Positions 17,174 through 25,621 of a stretch of 33,247 nt of DNA are shown here, piece by piece (the first letter of the stretch is position 1; every line of letters begins with the position of its first letter). Made by a program: the position numbers and the translations under genes. Source of the DNA: Mesorhizobium loti CJ3sym. GTDB lineage: Bacteria > Pseudomonadota > Alphaproteobacteria > Rhizobiales > Rhizobiaceae. The notes under the pieces were generated by a model, which ran no database searches, had not been told where the DNA came from, and saw only the letters and a program-made list of their open reading frames with translations. The DNA is taken from contig NZ_AXAL01000044.1 in the NCBI RefSeq assembly GCF_000472785.1, forward strand, positions 203-33,449, read 5' to 3'.

Positions 17174-17411
17174 CGTTCGCAGGCGTTGTTCGTTGCGTCG
17201 ACCATTCCTGGCCATTGGGCAAAGGTCAAAAGTTGATCGCGAGCTCGCCTGAACTTGTTTTGGATGTCGCGGGCCAGATCGCACGACGTTGTGGTGGCGA
17301 AGTTGTCGTCCAGACTTCGCTCCAGTGCGCGACGCTTGCCGGCGATGGTCGAGGCGGCGAAGGTTTCGATACCGTCGGCTAGGGCGAAGGCCCTTTGCAG
17401 GCAACGCTTGA
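17174..17411 (-). pseudogene. IS66-family transposase fragment (first type), minus strand
   Basis: The minus strand reads KRCLQRAFALADGIETFAAS, TIAGKRRALERSLDDNFATT and FRRARDQLLTFAQWPGMVDA followed by TNNACERAL. The ATNNACERAL stretch matches the conserved Asn-Asn-(x)-Glu-Arg region of IS66-type transposases. Homology stops abruptly at about 17174 and at 17411, where a second, differently oriented IS66 fragment begins. It is a relic of a different IS66 element from the one at 17412-24891. Confidence 0.6.
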
Positions 17412-17536
17412 GCCGTGGCCGAGTACGCGCTGACCCGCATCAAGCAGGGCGAGCGGGTCTTTGCCGATGAGACCACGCTGCCAACGCTGGCGCCGGGATC
17501 GGGTAAGGCCAAGATGGCTTATTCGTGGGCCTATCT
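17412..17536 (+). pseudogene. IS66 tnpC transposase, piece 1 of 3
   Basis: The plus strand reads VAEYALTRIKQGERVFADET, TLPTLAPGSGKAKMAYSWAY and LRD. The FADET-P-L-PG-GK motif and the W-Y at the end are standard for IS66 TnpC (first catalytic Asp of the DDE core). The protein continues at 20734 with DDRPFGG once the RIT1 element is removed. The N-terminal part and tnpA/tnpB are not found. Confidence 0.8.
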
Positions 17537-17582
17537 GCGCGATTATGCGCACCCGTTGATTATGCGCAGCTCACCGGGACAG
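17537..17582 (+). repeat. RIT1 terminal inverted repeat, left
   Basis: 46 bases identical to the reverse complement of 20664-20709. They contain TTATGCGCA at 17543 and 17560; an inner inverted copy, TGCGCATAA, is at 17628-17636. Confidence 0.9.
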
Positions 17583-17779
17583 GACCCGCTAACCATCGGC
17601 TTCCCAGACTATTTCGAAGAGGCGAACTGCGCATAACTCTTAAAGGCTCAACAGGAACTGCATGAGCTGGTCCGGCGGCCGATATCGGCCTTGACTGGCC
17701 GTCATGGGCAACAGTCGGTTGAGCGTAGCGCTCCTTCATGGCAAGATCCGCCTAAGGTACATGTGCGTCGTGGCGGGTT

Positions 17780-18382
17780 GGCGGTCGTACGCCAGAGCGG
17801 CACGCTGCGGTCTTTGCGCCCCTTGCCATGCAGGTGCGCGACCGCCGAGCCGTCGACGACGACCTCGCCGACGCGCAGACCGATGGCTTCAGACACGCGG
17901 GCGCCGGTGTTGTACATCATGCTGAACAGCGCGCGATCCCGCTCACCCGCCCAGATCCGCGCATCCGGTGCGTCAAGGATCGCCTGCATATCCTCGCGTG
18001 ACAAAAATCCCAGGACCGGCCGGTCGAACCGTTTCATCGGAAGGGCTAGCACCTGTTCGATGACGGGCAGCGCGGTTAGGTCGTAGTGGGCGGCATACTT
18101 GAGGAAAGAGCGGAGCGCCGCCAGGCGGGCGTTGCGCGTGCGGGCGCCGTTGCTCCGCTCCTTCTCCAAGTGGTCGAGGAAGCCGAGGATCAACTGCGCA
18201 TCGAGGTCGGTCAGAGTCAGCCGGGTGGGTGCCGTCGCCTCGGCGAAGCCGAGCAACAATCGGAAGGTATCGCGATAGGCGGCGATGGTGCGCGAACTGA
18301 CGGCTCGCTGATTGCCGAGATGCGCGATGAAAAAGCGTTGAAGCAGGCTGGGGAAGGACGGTGTCAGCTTGGAATCAGACAT
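17780..18382 (-). pseudogene. RIT1 third recombinase (RitC), C-terminus missing
   Basis: The ATG at 18382 starts MSDSKLTPSFPSLLQRFFIA, and the N-terminal SAM-like core domain follows (RTIAAYRDTFRLLLGFAEAT, LGFLDHLEKERSNG). The catalytic domain begins with NTGARVSEAIGL (catalytic Arg in TGARVSE) and HGKGRKDRSVPLWR (Lys region), and stops there near 17780. The HxxR motif, the second His/Trp motif and the Tyr are missing, because the sequence changes to unrelated DNA before the left repeat. It aligns with the intact RitC at 23656-24657, including the SVSSNTIASYRDTFRLL-like part. The reading frame is continuous with the C-terminus of RitB. Confidence 0.8.
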
Positions 18383-19335
18383 GACGATCCCTCCAACCGT
18401 AGAGGCGAAGAACTCGAACCGTTTGCCCGCGATCGCCATGAGTTCCGGGACGCCGGCAAGATACCAATAGGTATCGGAGATCTTGGCGTGGCCGACGTAG
18501 GTCGAGAGCGCCGCCATGGCGTTATCGATATCGGCGCCATGTTCGTGCCAGAGCTGGATACGACGACAAACGAAAGTGTGGCGCAGGTCGTGAAGGCGCA
18601 CCGCGCCATGGCCGCCCCGCGCGGGTCCAACCAAGGTTGGTGCGAAGCTTCTGGAAAGCCTTATTGATGCGCCGCTTGGCGATAAATCCGCCCGCCGGAG
18701 ACAGAAATAGGGGTGAGTCCTCGGTAAGCGCACCATGACGCGCCCGAACCGCCAGATAGCGCCGTAGCTCGGCTACGACGGTGGCGTGTATGGGCACATG
18801 CCTCGACTTGCGGAACTTGGTGTTCCGTATCGTGAGGAAGACTCCATCGAGATCGACATCGCTGCAGCGCAGGTGGAGTGCTTCTGACCGGCGCAGACCC
18901 GTAGCGGCGATCAGCCCGAAGATTGTCGCGTAGGTTGCCGGCCGCAATCCGCCCTCGGGGCCCAGGCGCCAAGCGGCGGCCACAAGGTCGCAGATCTCCC
19001 GCTCTGAATAGATGTGCGGTGCGAGGCGGCGGTGTGAACGACCAAAGGTCGCGGTCTGGGGGAACTCGGTGTCGGGATCGAGCCGGGCCAGATACCTCGC
19101 GAACGGGCGAAGGACTTCGAGGCGTCGGGCCCATGAGAAGGGACTGGTCCGCTTGGCCTGGCCTTGCACCCAGTTCAGGACGATATCGTTGGTGAGCGGG
19201 CCACTATGGCCGCGCCCGTCGGCGAACAGGGCGAAAGAGGTGATTTGATGACCCTCCATCCTGAGGGCGAAACCAAGGGCGCGGCGTTCGGACAAATAGT
19301 CCTTTGCCAGTGAGAGCAGTGCGCGCGCCGGTCAT
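18383..19335 (-). pseudogene. RIT1 second recombinase (RitB), frameshifted
   Basis: The ATG at 19335 overlaps the RitA stop (ATGA), as in RIT2. After an early frameshift the protein reads LSERRALGFALRMEGHQITS, YSEREICDLVAAAWRLGPEG, ATGLRRSEALHLR (catalytic Arg), NTKFRKSRHVPIH (Lys), and after a second frameshift near 18620 VRLHDLRHTFVCRRIQ (HxLRH), STYVGHAKISDTYWYLAGVP (His and Tyr). All catalytic motifs are recognisable but split over frames. The frame of its C-terminus runs without a stop into RitC at 18382. Confidence 0.8.
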
Positions 19336-20551
19336 TGCGCGCTCCCCGGCCACGGCAAGGCCACGGCTCCAAGGTTGGTCAGATCGACTTTTGCGTAGAT
19401 GGCGGACGTATCGAGGCTTCGATGCCGCAGGATGTCCGCAATCTCCTTCATCGGCGCGCCAGTGCGCAGAAGTCGGCTGGCCATGCTGTGGCGGAGAATG
19501 TGGACGCCGGTTCGCATCCATCCACATCTTCGGTAGCCGGCCAGTACCGCGCGTTTGACGCTCTTGGTCGTAATCGGTTCTGGCGAACAAATATGGCCCG
19601 GTTCGACGTCGCGGGCCGCTCCTCGTGCAGATAGGCCGCAATCGCCGCTCCCGTAGCGGACGGCAGGGGCAGAGCATCGGCGCGTCGGCTCTTGGTGCCG
19701 ACAAGCTTGATCGTGCCACCGGCCCAGTTGATGTCGTCGAGCTGCAGCTTGACGACTTCGCTGGAACGCAGACCGAGATCGATCAGACACCGCACCATCG
19801 CATAAGCCCGCAGGCGCGACGGGAACGTCTGATCAAAGGAACTCAGCAGTTCGTCGATCTCGGCGTCGGTCAGCACCTCAGGCAGTGATGCCAACCGCCA
19901 GTGTGCGACCCTGGGGATCGCGGCCTTCAGATCGCCTACCCAGTCGCCGGACATGCTGCGGAAGCGCAGATAGCAGACCAATGATGACGCCGTTCGCGGC
20001 GACGGTGGCGGGTCTTCGCCCCTGTTTGCCAAGGACGAAGCGGCGGATGGATGTGGCGCTGACGGTCGCCATGGAGATCGGCTGCTCGTCGAAATGCTCG
20101 ACAAGAAATCCTTCGACCACTCGGCAACGCTTCCGACGCGTGTTGTCCGAGACGTAGCGCATGTGGGCATCGAAGCGCGTCAGCTCCTGTTCGATGGCGG
20201 ATTTGCGGGCCGGATACTGGAGCACCACGCCGCCAGCTTTGAGCACCTCGAGAAGATGACCCAGAGCCGCCTGCAGCTCATGACGCAAACGACGGACCGG
20301 GTCGGGGCAGGCGCACGCCGGCTGGTGTTCCGAAAGCGCATAACAGCGCCCTGGCCGATCGCTTTTAGGTCGTACCTTTCTTGAGTCAGCCAATGGGCGA
20401 AGTGGGCGACGCAGCACAGATAGGCGCGCTGCGTGCTCGGCGCATATCGCCTTCGCTGCAACTGCTCACCGTACTGCGAAACAAAGGGCCGAAGAATACT
20501 GTCTTCCAACCAAGCGCGGGGCTGTGGCTGAAGGATGATCGCTTTTTGCAT
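19332..20551 (-). pseudogene. RIT1 first recombinase (RitA), several frameshifts
   Basis: From the ATG at 20551: MQKAIILQPQPRAWLEDSIL, APSTQRAYLCCVAHFAHWLT, then shifts near 20350, 19985 and 19580. The catalytic pieces are LIDLGLRSSEVVKLQLDDIN (Arg), LVGTKSRRADALPLP (Lys), GVHILRHSMASRLLRTGAPM (His, Arg, His) and LRHRSLDTSAIYAKVDLTNL (His, Tyr), ending LPWPGSAQ. This matches the intact RitA at 21498-22739 in motif order and in the conserved C-terminus (LPWPG). At least three indels make it inactive. Confidence 0.8.
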
Positions 20552-20663
20552 GTAGATCTCCTACCGAGTTGAGTGCGCTCGGAAGGAAGCACTAGGATTA
20601 TGCGCATCGCATAGCTCGAATGCCGGCTACCATCTTACTGATCTACCGAAGAAAACTGGCTAG

Positions 20664-20709
20664 CTGTCCCGGTGAGCTGCGCATAATCAACGGGTGCGCA
20701 TAATCGCGC
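20664..20709 (-). repeat. RIT1 terminal inverted repeat, right
   Basis: Perfect inverse of 17537-17582. It contains TGCGCATAA at 20678 and 20695; the inner opposite-orientation copy, TTATGCGCA, is at 20598-20606. Confidence 0.9.
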
Positions 20710-20733
20710 TTATGGAGAGATCTACATAACAGG

Positions 20734-21347
20734 GATGATCGGCCCTTTGGCGGCAGCGGACCGCCCATCGTTGTCTATCGCTTCAAGGACAGCCGCACCG
20801 GCGAATGTGTTGCCCGCCATCTGGACGGCTATCGCGGCATCCTGCAGGTCGACGGATACGCCGCCTATGACCGGCTGGCCAAGCCCGATCGGGCCAATGA
20901 CGCGGTGACGATCGCGGCCTGTTGGTCACACGCGGCGCAAGTTCTACGAACTGCATGCCGCGAGCTCGTCCACCATCGCCTCGCAGACCGTGGTGCATAT
21001 GGCCCCGCTGTGGGCCATCGAGGAGGCCGTCCGGCCAGGACCCGGCAGCACGAATAGCAGCGCGTCAGGAGAAATCCGCCGCCATCGTCGCCGCGCTCTT
21101 CAGGCCGTGGGAAAACGAGCTGCCGAAGCTGTCGGGTAAATCGAAGCCCGCCGAGGCGATCCGCTATGCGCTCGGTCGGCGTGCCGCGCTCGAGCGCTTC
21201 CTCGCCGACGGCCGTATCGAGCTCGACTCCAACGCCGTCGAACGTGCGATCAGGCCGCAGACAATTACACGAAAGACCAGCCTCTTCGCTGGCAGCGACG
21301 GCGGCGGGCGGACATAGGCCACCATCGCTACGCTGCTGGCCACCTGC
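20734..21347 (+). pseudogene. IS66 tnpC transposase, piece 2 of 3
   Basis: In successive frames: DDRPFGGSGPPIVVYRFKDS, GECVARHLDGYRGILQVDGY, AAYDRLAKPD, a one-base deletion near 20930, RKFYELHAASSSTIASQTVV, a further shift near 21040, EKSAAIVAALFRPWENELPK, ADGRIELDSNAVERAIRPQT and LFAGSDGGGRT with TGG changed to TAG at 21315. The QVDGYAAY Asp and NAVER Glu of the IS66 DDE core are preserved. The piece ends at 21347, exactly where the RIT2 palindrome begins to diverge, and continues with KMNLVDPHAWL at 24778. The separate indels show that the gene kept decaying. Confidence 0.85.
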
Positions 21348-21371
21348 TTATGCCGCGCGCGGCATAAGCAG
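21344..21371. repeat. 28-bp perfect palindrome at the left junction of RIT2
   Basis: The centre is TTATGCCGCGCGCGGCATAA, extended by CTGC on the left and GCAG on the right, all perfectly self-complementary. It holds two opposed copies of TTATGCCG, the sequence that begins the RIT2 right end. Confidence 0.9.
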
Positions 21372-21373
21372 CT

Positions 21374-21455
21374 TTTTGCCGACCGTCGAACTATGCCGAG
21401 TGAGCAAGTTTTTACCAACACTTTCCTCAACGTAGCGGTAGCTGGATCGGCATAG
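21374..21455 (+). repeat. RIT2 left-end repeat cluster
   Basis: TTTTGCCGA at 21374-21382 and CTATGCCGA at 21391-21399 are 17 bases apart; TCGGCATAG (inverted) is at 21447-21455. The first copy is slightly degenerate compared with TTATGCCGA at the right end. Confidence 0.75.
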
Positions 21456-21497
21456 CTTAGGCTCTCTCCGTCGCAATAGACGCGAAGGAGAGGACAC

Positions 21498-22739
21498 ATG
21501 AACGCAAGTGACTATCTGCAACGCAGCACACTGTATCGGAAGCTGATCCACGGGCCGTATGGCGAGTTTGCACGCGTTTATGCGGGCAGATTGTCGGACG
21601 AAGGCTTCGGTCGGCAATGCACCTGGCGATCGCTAAGCCTATTTCGTGAGTTGAGAGACTGGCATGTCGGCAACGGGCACGATCTCCAGGATTTAAGCGA
21701 AGTTCATGTTGAGCGGTTTCTTGAGCACCGTTCCAAACACTGGAGCATCGATTCGGGCGACCGATCGGCGCTCCGGCGCTTGCTTGCCGCGTTACGGCAA
21801 GAAGGTTTGATACCAACCGCCCTTCCGATTGAGCGCACGGAGTACGAGCAGATTGTTGATGTGTTCGCGGCTTACCTCACGAATGAGAGAGGGCTCGCCG
21901 CCTCGACGGTGGAAAGCCACAAGCTGCTCTCACGCCGATTTCTGCAGGAGGTCTGTCCGGCTGGCGCAGATGGGTTTGCAGCGCTCACCCCGGAGATCGT
22001 CATCGGTTATGTCGAGCGACATGCTCTCGATGGCTCCGCCGACAGCGGCAAGGCGATGTGCGGGGTGGTGCGCGCCTTCCTGCGCTATTTGCATCTGAAG
22101 GGCTTCATTTCGGTGGCCTTGGCCGATTGTGTGCCGTCGATCCGTCGCTGGCGGCTTGCTGGCCTACCAACCTTCCTGCCACCACAGAAGGTTCAGGTGG
22201 TTCTCGATGCCTGCGATCTGACCACGGCAATGGGGCTTCGCGACTATGCGGTTTTGATGGCGCTGGCCAAGCTGGGCTTGCGCGCCGGCGAGGTTGCCGC
22301 GCTCAGTCTTGACGATATCGATTGGCAGTTGGGCAGTGTCCTCATCCATGGCAAGGGACGGCGGCAAGCGATGATGCCGCTACGCCACGACGTCGGTGCA
22401 GCTATCGTCGCCTACATCCGGCATGGGCGGCCGGCTTCACCGTGTCGCCGGTTATTTCTGCGAATGCTTGCTCCGCACGTCGGCTTTGCCTCAGGCTGCG
22501 CCATCACGATGATCGCGAAGGAGGCCCTCGAGCGGGCGGGTATTCACGGCTATGCGCACCACGGCGCGCACCTCTTCCGCCACAGCCTTGCGACCGACCT
22601 GCTGCGGTCGGGGGCCAGCTTTGCCGAGATCGGCCAGTTGCTTCGTCACCGGAGCATCGACAGCACAAGGATCTATGCCAAGCTCGACATCGAGAAGCTG
22701 CGCGAACTGAGCCTGCCCTGGCCGGGAGGTGTCCAATGA
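21498..22739 (+). CDS. RIT2 first tyrosine recombinase (RitA)
   Basis: 413 residues from an ATG with AAGGAG and 8 bases of spacing. Residues 100-210 form the SAM-like core-binding domain (FAAYLTNERGLAASTVESHK). The catalytic domain contains ALAKLGLRAGEVAALSLDDI (catalytic Arg), LIHGKGRRQAMMPL (Lys), HGAHLFRHSLATDLLRSGAS (His-x-x-Arg and His) and QLLRHRSIDSTRIYAKLDIE (His and nucleophile Tyr). The protein ends LSLPWPGGVQ. The stop overlaps the RitB start by ATGA. It is the longest of the three; in RIT elements all three recombinases are presumed to act together. The division of labour between them is not known. Confidence 0.9.
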   Translation: MNASDYLQRSTLYRKLIHGPYGEFARVYAGRLSDEGFGRQCTWRSLSLFRELRDWHVGNGHDLQDLSEVHVERFLEHRSKHWSIDSGDRSALRRLLAALRQEGLIPTALPIERTEYEQIVDVFAAYLTNERGLAASTVESHKLLSRRFLQEVCPAGADGFAALTPEIVIGYVERHALDGSADSGKAMCGVVRAFLRYLHLKGFISVALADCVPSIRRWRLAGLPTFLPPQKVQVVLDACDLTTAMGLRDYAVLMALAKLGLRAGEVAALSLDDIDWQLGSVLIHGKGRRQAMMPLRHDVGAAIVAYIRHGRPASPCRRLFLRMLAPHVGFASGCAITMIAKEALERAGIHGYAHHGAHLFRHSLATDLLRSGASFAEIGQLLRHRSIDSTRIYAKLDIEKLRELSLPWPGGVQ

Positions 22740-23659
22740 GCCGTCTTCGAACAGCGCTCGAGCGCTATGTGGGCATGCGCCAGGGATTGGGATACAAGTA
22801 TCATGGCCCCGCTCGACGGTTGTCGGATTTCGTCACCTTCATGGAGGCTCGCGGCGCCGAGACCGTCACCACGGCGCTGGCAATGAAGTGGGTGACGTTG
22901 ATCGGCCAACAACCGAGTTGGTCCATCCGCCTAACCGATGTGCGCTGCTTCGCTCAGCACCTCGCTCATTTCGACCCCATGACGGAAGTGCCACCTCAAG
23001 ACGCTGTGTCGCCGGCGCGGCGTGCAAAGCCCTACATCTATAACGATGCTGAGATCACGGCGCTTCTGGCGGCGGCACTGTCGCTGCCGCCGGCCAACGC
23101 CCTGCGTCGCTGGACATATCATTGTCTGTTCGGATTGATAGCGGTCGCCGGGCTACGCCATTCCGAAGCGCTCGACCTGCGCCGAGACGACGTCGATCTC
23201 GACCAAGGTATCCTCACCATTCGGGAGACGAAGTTCGGCAAGTCGCGGCTGGTCCCGCTCCATGCCACGACGGTCGCCGTGCTGTCGGACTATGCCGCGC
23301 GACGCGACGTGCATCTCGTCGCACCTCGTAGCCCCTATTTCTTTGTCGCCGAGCAGGGCGGCAGATTGCTGCACCAATACGTGCACCGGGTGTTCTGGCA
23401 GCTGTCGCGACAGATCGGTCTGCGGCAGCGGGGGCAGCGCAATGGTCCGCGGATTCACGATCTTCGTCACCGTTTCGCTGTCCAGGCCCTGACCAACTGG
23501 TATCGTGCGGGCGAAGATGTCGAGCGGGAACTGCCAGTCCTCTCGACCTTTCTCGGCCACGCCAATGTTCGCGACACCTACTGGTATCTATCCGCCGCGC
23601 CGGAGCTAATGACCCATGCCGCGCGACTGCTGGATGAGCGGTGGGAGGTTCGCTCATGA
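22736..23659 (+). CDS. RIT2 second tyrosine recombinase (RitB)
   Basis: 307 residues starting at the ATGA overlap with RitA. The N-terminal part reads MSRLRTALERYVGMRQGLGY with PARRLSDFVTFMEARGAETV. Catalytic residues are in LIAVAGLRHSEALDLRRDDV (Arg), IRETKFGKSRLVPLH (Lys), IHDLRHRFAVQALTNWYRAG (His, Arg, His) and STFLGHANVRDTYWYLSAAP (His, Tyr). The stop overlaps the RitC start (ATGA), giving three coupled genes. The RIT1 homologue at 18383-19335 is recognisably the same type but frameshifted. Confidence 0.9.
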   Translation: MSRLRTALERYVGMRQGLGYKYHGPARRLSDFVTFMEARGAETVTTALAMKWVTLIGQQPSWSIRLTDVRCFAQHLAHFDPMTEVPPQDAVSPARRAKPYIYNDAEITALLAAALSLPPANALRRWTYHCLFGLIAVAGLRHSEALDLRRDDVDLDQGILTIRETKFGKSRLVPLHATTVAVLSDYAARRDVHLVAPRSPYFFVAEQGGRLLHQYVHRVFWQLSRQIGLRQRGQRNGPRIHDLRHRFAVQALTNWYRAGEDVERELPVLSTFLGHANVRDTYWYLSAAPELMTHAARLLDERWEVRS

Positions 23660-24657
23660 GTGCCTCGAACGATCTGGCCGTGCTGATCGAGCGGTGGTTC
23701 ACCGATCGGCTCATGCGACATCGAGGCGTAAGCTCCAACACCATCGCCTCCTACCGCGACACCTTCCGGCTCCTGTTTGCATTCGCGCAGACACGCCTTG
23801 GCAGGTCTCCGTCGCAGTTGACACTGCGGGATTTGGACGCGCCTTTCATCGGCGCATTCCTGGAGGACCTCGAGACACTGCGATCCGCCTCAGTGAGGAC
23901 CCGGAACCTCCGCCTCACGGCCATTCGGTCTTTCTTCAGATATGCGTCGTTCGAGGAGCCGGCCCATAGCGCCCAGATTCATCGCGTGCTCGCGATCCCG
24001 AGCAAGCGATGCGACAAGCGACAGCTTCAGTTTCTCACCAGGCCCGAGATTGAAGCGATCCTGGCCTGTCCGGATCGCAGCACATGGCTGGGACGGCGTG
24101 ATCACACTCTGCTGTTGCTGGCCGCGCAAACGGGGTTGCGGGTCTCGGAGATCATCGATCTCGACCGGCACTCGGTGATGCTGGGGCACGGTGCCCACGT
24201 GCGATGCGTTGGCAAGGGCCGCAAGGAGCGAAGTACGCCGCTCACCAAGGTTGCACAGCAAGCCCTTCGGGGCTGGCTCAACGAGCCCAGGAAGCGGGGT
24301 GCAACGGCTCTCTTCCCGAACATGCACGGCAGCAAGCTGAGCGCCGACGGCGTGCAGGCGCTGCTGAACAAATATGTCGCCAAGGCTCGCGAACACTGCG
24401 TCACCCTCCGCTCGAAGCGGGTGTCGCCCCATGTTTTGAGGCACAGCGCTGCCATGGAGCTGCTGCAGGCGGGCGTCGATTGTTCGGTCATCGCCCTATG
24501 GCTGGGCCATGAGGCGATGGAAACGACGCTGACCTATCTTCACGCACATCTTGAGCTGAAGGAATCCGCACTTGCCAAGCTGAAGCCATACGAACGCGCA
24601 AAGGCCGAACGATTTCGACCAAACGACCGGCTTCTTGAGTTCCTGAACGCCCTTTGA
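23656..24657 (+). CDS. RIT2 third tyrosine recombinase (RitC)
   Basis: 333 residues. The N-terminal core domain includes MRHRGVSSNTIASYRDTFRL and ASVRTRNLRLTAIRSFFRYA. Catalytic motifs: LAAQTGLRVSEIIDLDRHSV (Arg), VGKGRKERSTPLTK (Lys), SPHVLRHSAAMELLQAGVDC (His, Arg, His) and LWLGHEAMETTLTYLHAHLE (His, Tyr). The start is chosen at the ATG overlapping the RitB stop. The C-terminus, with KLKPYERAKAERFRPNDRLL, extends about 60 residues beyond the Tyr. This intact copy shows what was lost from the RitC of RIT1. Confidence 0.9.
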   Translation: MSASNDLAVLIERWFTDRLMRHRGVSSNTIASYRDTFRLLFAFAQTRLGRSPSQLTLRDLDAPFIGAFLEDLETLRSASVRTRNLRLTAIRSFFRYASFEEPAHSAQIHRVLAIPSKRCDKRQLQFLTRPEIEAILACPDRSTWLGRRDHTLLLLAAQTGLRVSEIIDLDRHSVMLGHGAHVRCVGKGRKERSTPLTKVAQQALRGWLNEPRKRGATALFPNMHGSKLSADGVQALLNKYVAKAREHCVTLRSKRVSPHVLRHSAAMELLQAGVDCSVIALWLGHEAMETTLTYLHAHLELKESALAKLKPYERAKAERFRPNDRLLEFLNAL

Positions 24658-24666
24658 GCATGAGAA

Positions 24667-24771
24667 CTATGCCGAGTGTCAACGACCGGTTCTTGGTCGA
24701 AATGGCGGGCAAAGCGCTTCATACCGCCATGATCGGAAGAGGCGCTCGGCATAGTTCGGCAGTCGGCATAA
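24667..24771 (+). repeat. RIT2 right-end repeat cluster
   Basis: Inner CTATGCCGA at 24667-24675, then opposite-orientation TCGGCATAG at 24746-24754 and TCGGCATAA at 24763-24771 with 17-base spacing. Between them lies about 70 bases with no ORF. Confidence 0.75.
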
Positions 24772-24777
24772 ACCGCC

Positions 24778-24891
24778 AAGATGAACCTGGTCGATCCGCA
24801 CGCCTGGCTCCCCCAGACCCTCGATCGCATCGCTGATGGCTGGCCAAACAGCGGTATCGACGCCCTCATGCCCTGGAATTGCCAAAGCTGA
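24778..24891 (+). pseudogene. IS66 tnpC transposase, piece 3 of 3 (C-terminus)
   Basis: Reads KMNLVDPHAWLPQTLDRIAD, GWPNSGIDALMPWNCQS, stop at 24889-24891. The (N)xxDPHAWL and IDALMPWN motifs are the standard IS66 TnpC ending. It joins piece 2 directly at ATLLATC-KMN, so RIT2 interrupted the same gene that RIT1 interrupted upstream. Confidence 0.88.
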
Positions 24892-24912
24892 ACGGCCTCA
24901 ACTGCCCGCTTA

Positions 24913-25270
24913 CGGCCGATCACGGCGCTCGCCTTCCGCGCCACGATCGACCGGCCTGAGCGGTTCGGCTCGTCGCAGGCGGTGGGGGCGCATCTGGGAC
25001 TGACGCCGGCACGCTACCAGTCCGGCGAAACCGACATCCAGGGAAAGGTCAGCCGATGCGGCGACGAACTTGCACGCACCGCGCTTTATGAGGCGGCCCA
25101 CACACTGCTGGTGCGATCGAAGAAGTGGTCGAGCCTCAGAGCATGGGGCATGAACATCGCCAGGCGGCGCGGCATGGCACGAGCCCGAGTCGCGGTCGCC
25201 CGCAAACTGGCCGTCATTCTGCATGGCATGTGGGCCGACGCGACCGAGCGCTTTGGAAAGGGCGACGCCC
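24913..25270 (+). pseudogene. IS110-family transposase, C-terminal fragment
   Basis: Reads RPITALAFRATIDRPERFGS, VGAHLGLTPARYQSGETDIQ, GKVSRCGDELARTALYEAAH and RRRGMARARVAVARKLAVIL. This is the Transposase_20 domain of IS110 elements (LGLTPARYQSGE motif and GD-L-R-ALYEAA helix). The N-terminal DEDD domain is missing, and the fragment starts within 25 bases of the IS66 end. It is a different IS110 type from the one at 10929-12284. Bases 25271-25621 after it hold no recognisable gene; a short reading frame to 25362 is just its tail. Confidence 0.75.
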
Positions 25271-25621
25271 GGATCGTTCCCTGGGGGACGATGGGCGAGG
25301 CGATCTCGTTGAGAGTCCCGAACCTGCCGGCCCAAGCGCGGCAAGGTCGTGAAACAGATTGAGACGTCGGCGGCCCAAGCGCTGACCGCGAAAAGAAGCG
25401 AGTGACCCACGGAACGGTCAAGAAAAAAGTGCAGGAGCATCTTGACCAAACGACCCCACAGAGAAGGCTCTCAGATTTAAGTGGACGCTTGGCGAATGAA
25501 GTATCTGGCTATGGAGCAGCCGTCGACGGTTGATGCGAGAAGGCCGTCTTCAGACAAAAGACCAGGATATCACTTGAGCGATGGCTATGTCGGTTTGAAT
25601 TTAGTCATCGTTGGTGGGTTC

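Larger units (their letters stand above)
17537..20709 (-). mobile_element. RIT1: tyrosine-recombinase-trio element, decayed genes, intact ends
   Basis: Three adjacent tyrosine-recombinase genes on the minus strand are bounded by 46-bp perfect inverted repeats (17537-17582 and 20664-20709). This matches the RIT (recombinase in trio) elements known from proteobacteria. The ends contain two direct copies of TTATGCGCA 17 bases apart plus one inverted inner copy. The element separates the IS66 tnpC codons LRD (17540) and DDRPFGG (20734), with 24 unexplained bases (20710-20733) at the right. Confidence 0.85.
21348..24771 (+). mobile_element. RIT2: intact tyrosine-recombinase-trio element
   Basis: Three intact, overlapping tyrosine-recombinase genes in the plus direction, bounded by inverted ends that start with TATGCCG (left) and end with CGGCATA (right). 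Each end has two motif copies 17 bases apart (21374/21391 on the left, TTTTGCCGA and CTATGCCGA; 24746/24763 on the right) plus one inner inverted copy (21447-21455, 24667-24675). The 17-base spacing equals that of RIT1, though the motif differs. The host IS66 codons are separated at ATC-LLATC (21347) and KMNLVD (24778). All three genes look functional, so this copy could still be active. Confidence 0.85.

Noticed and set aside
22322..22735. Upstream extension of the RitB frame
   Set aside because: It overlaps RitA, and the ATGA overlap at 22736 gives the natural start.
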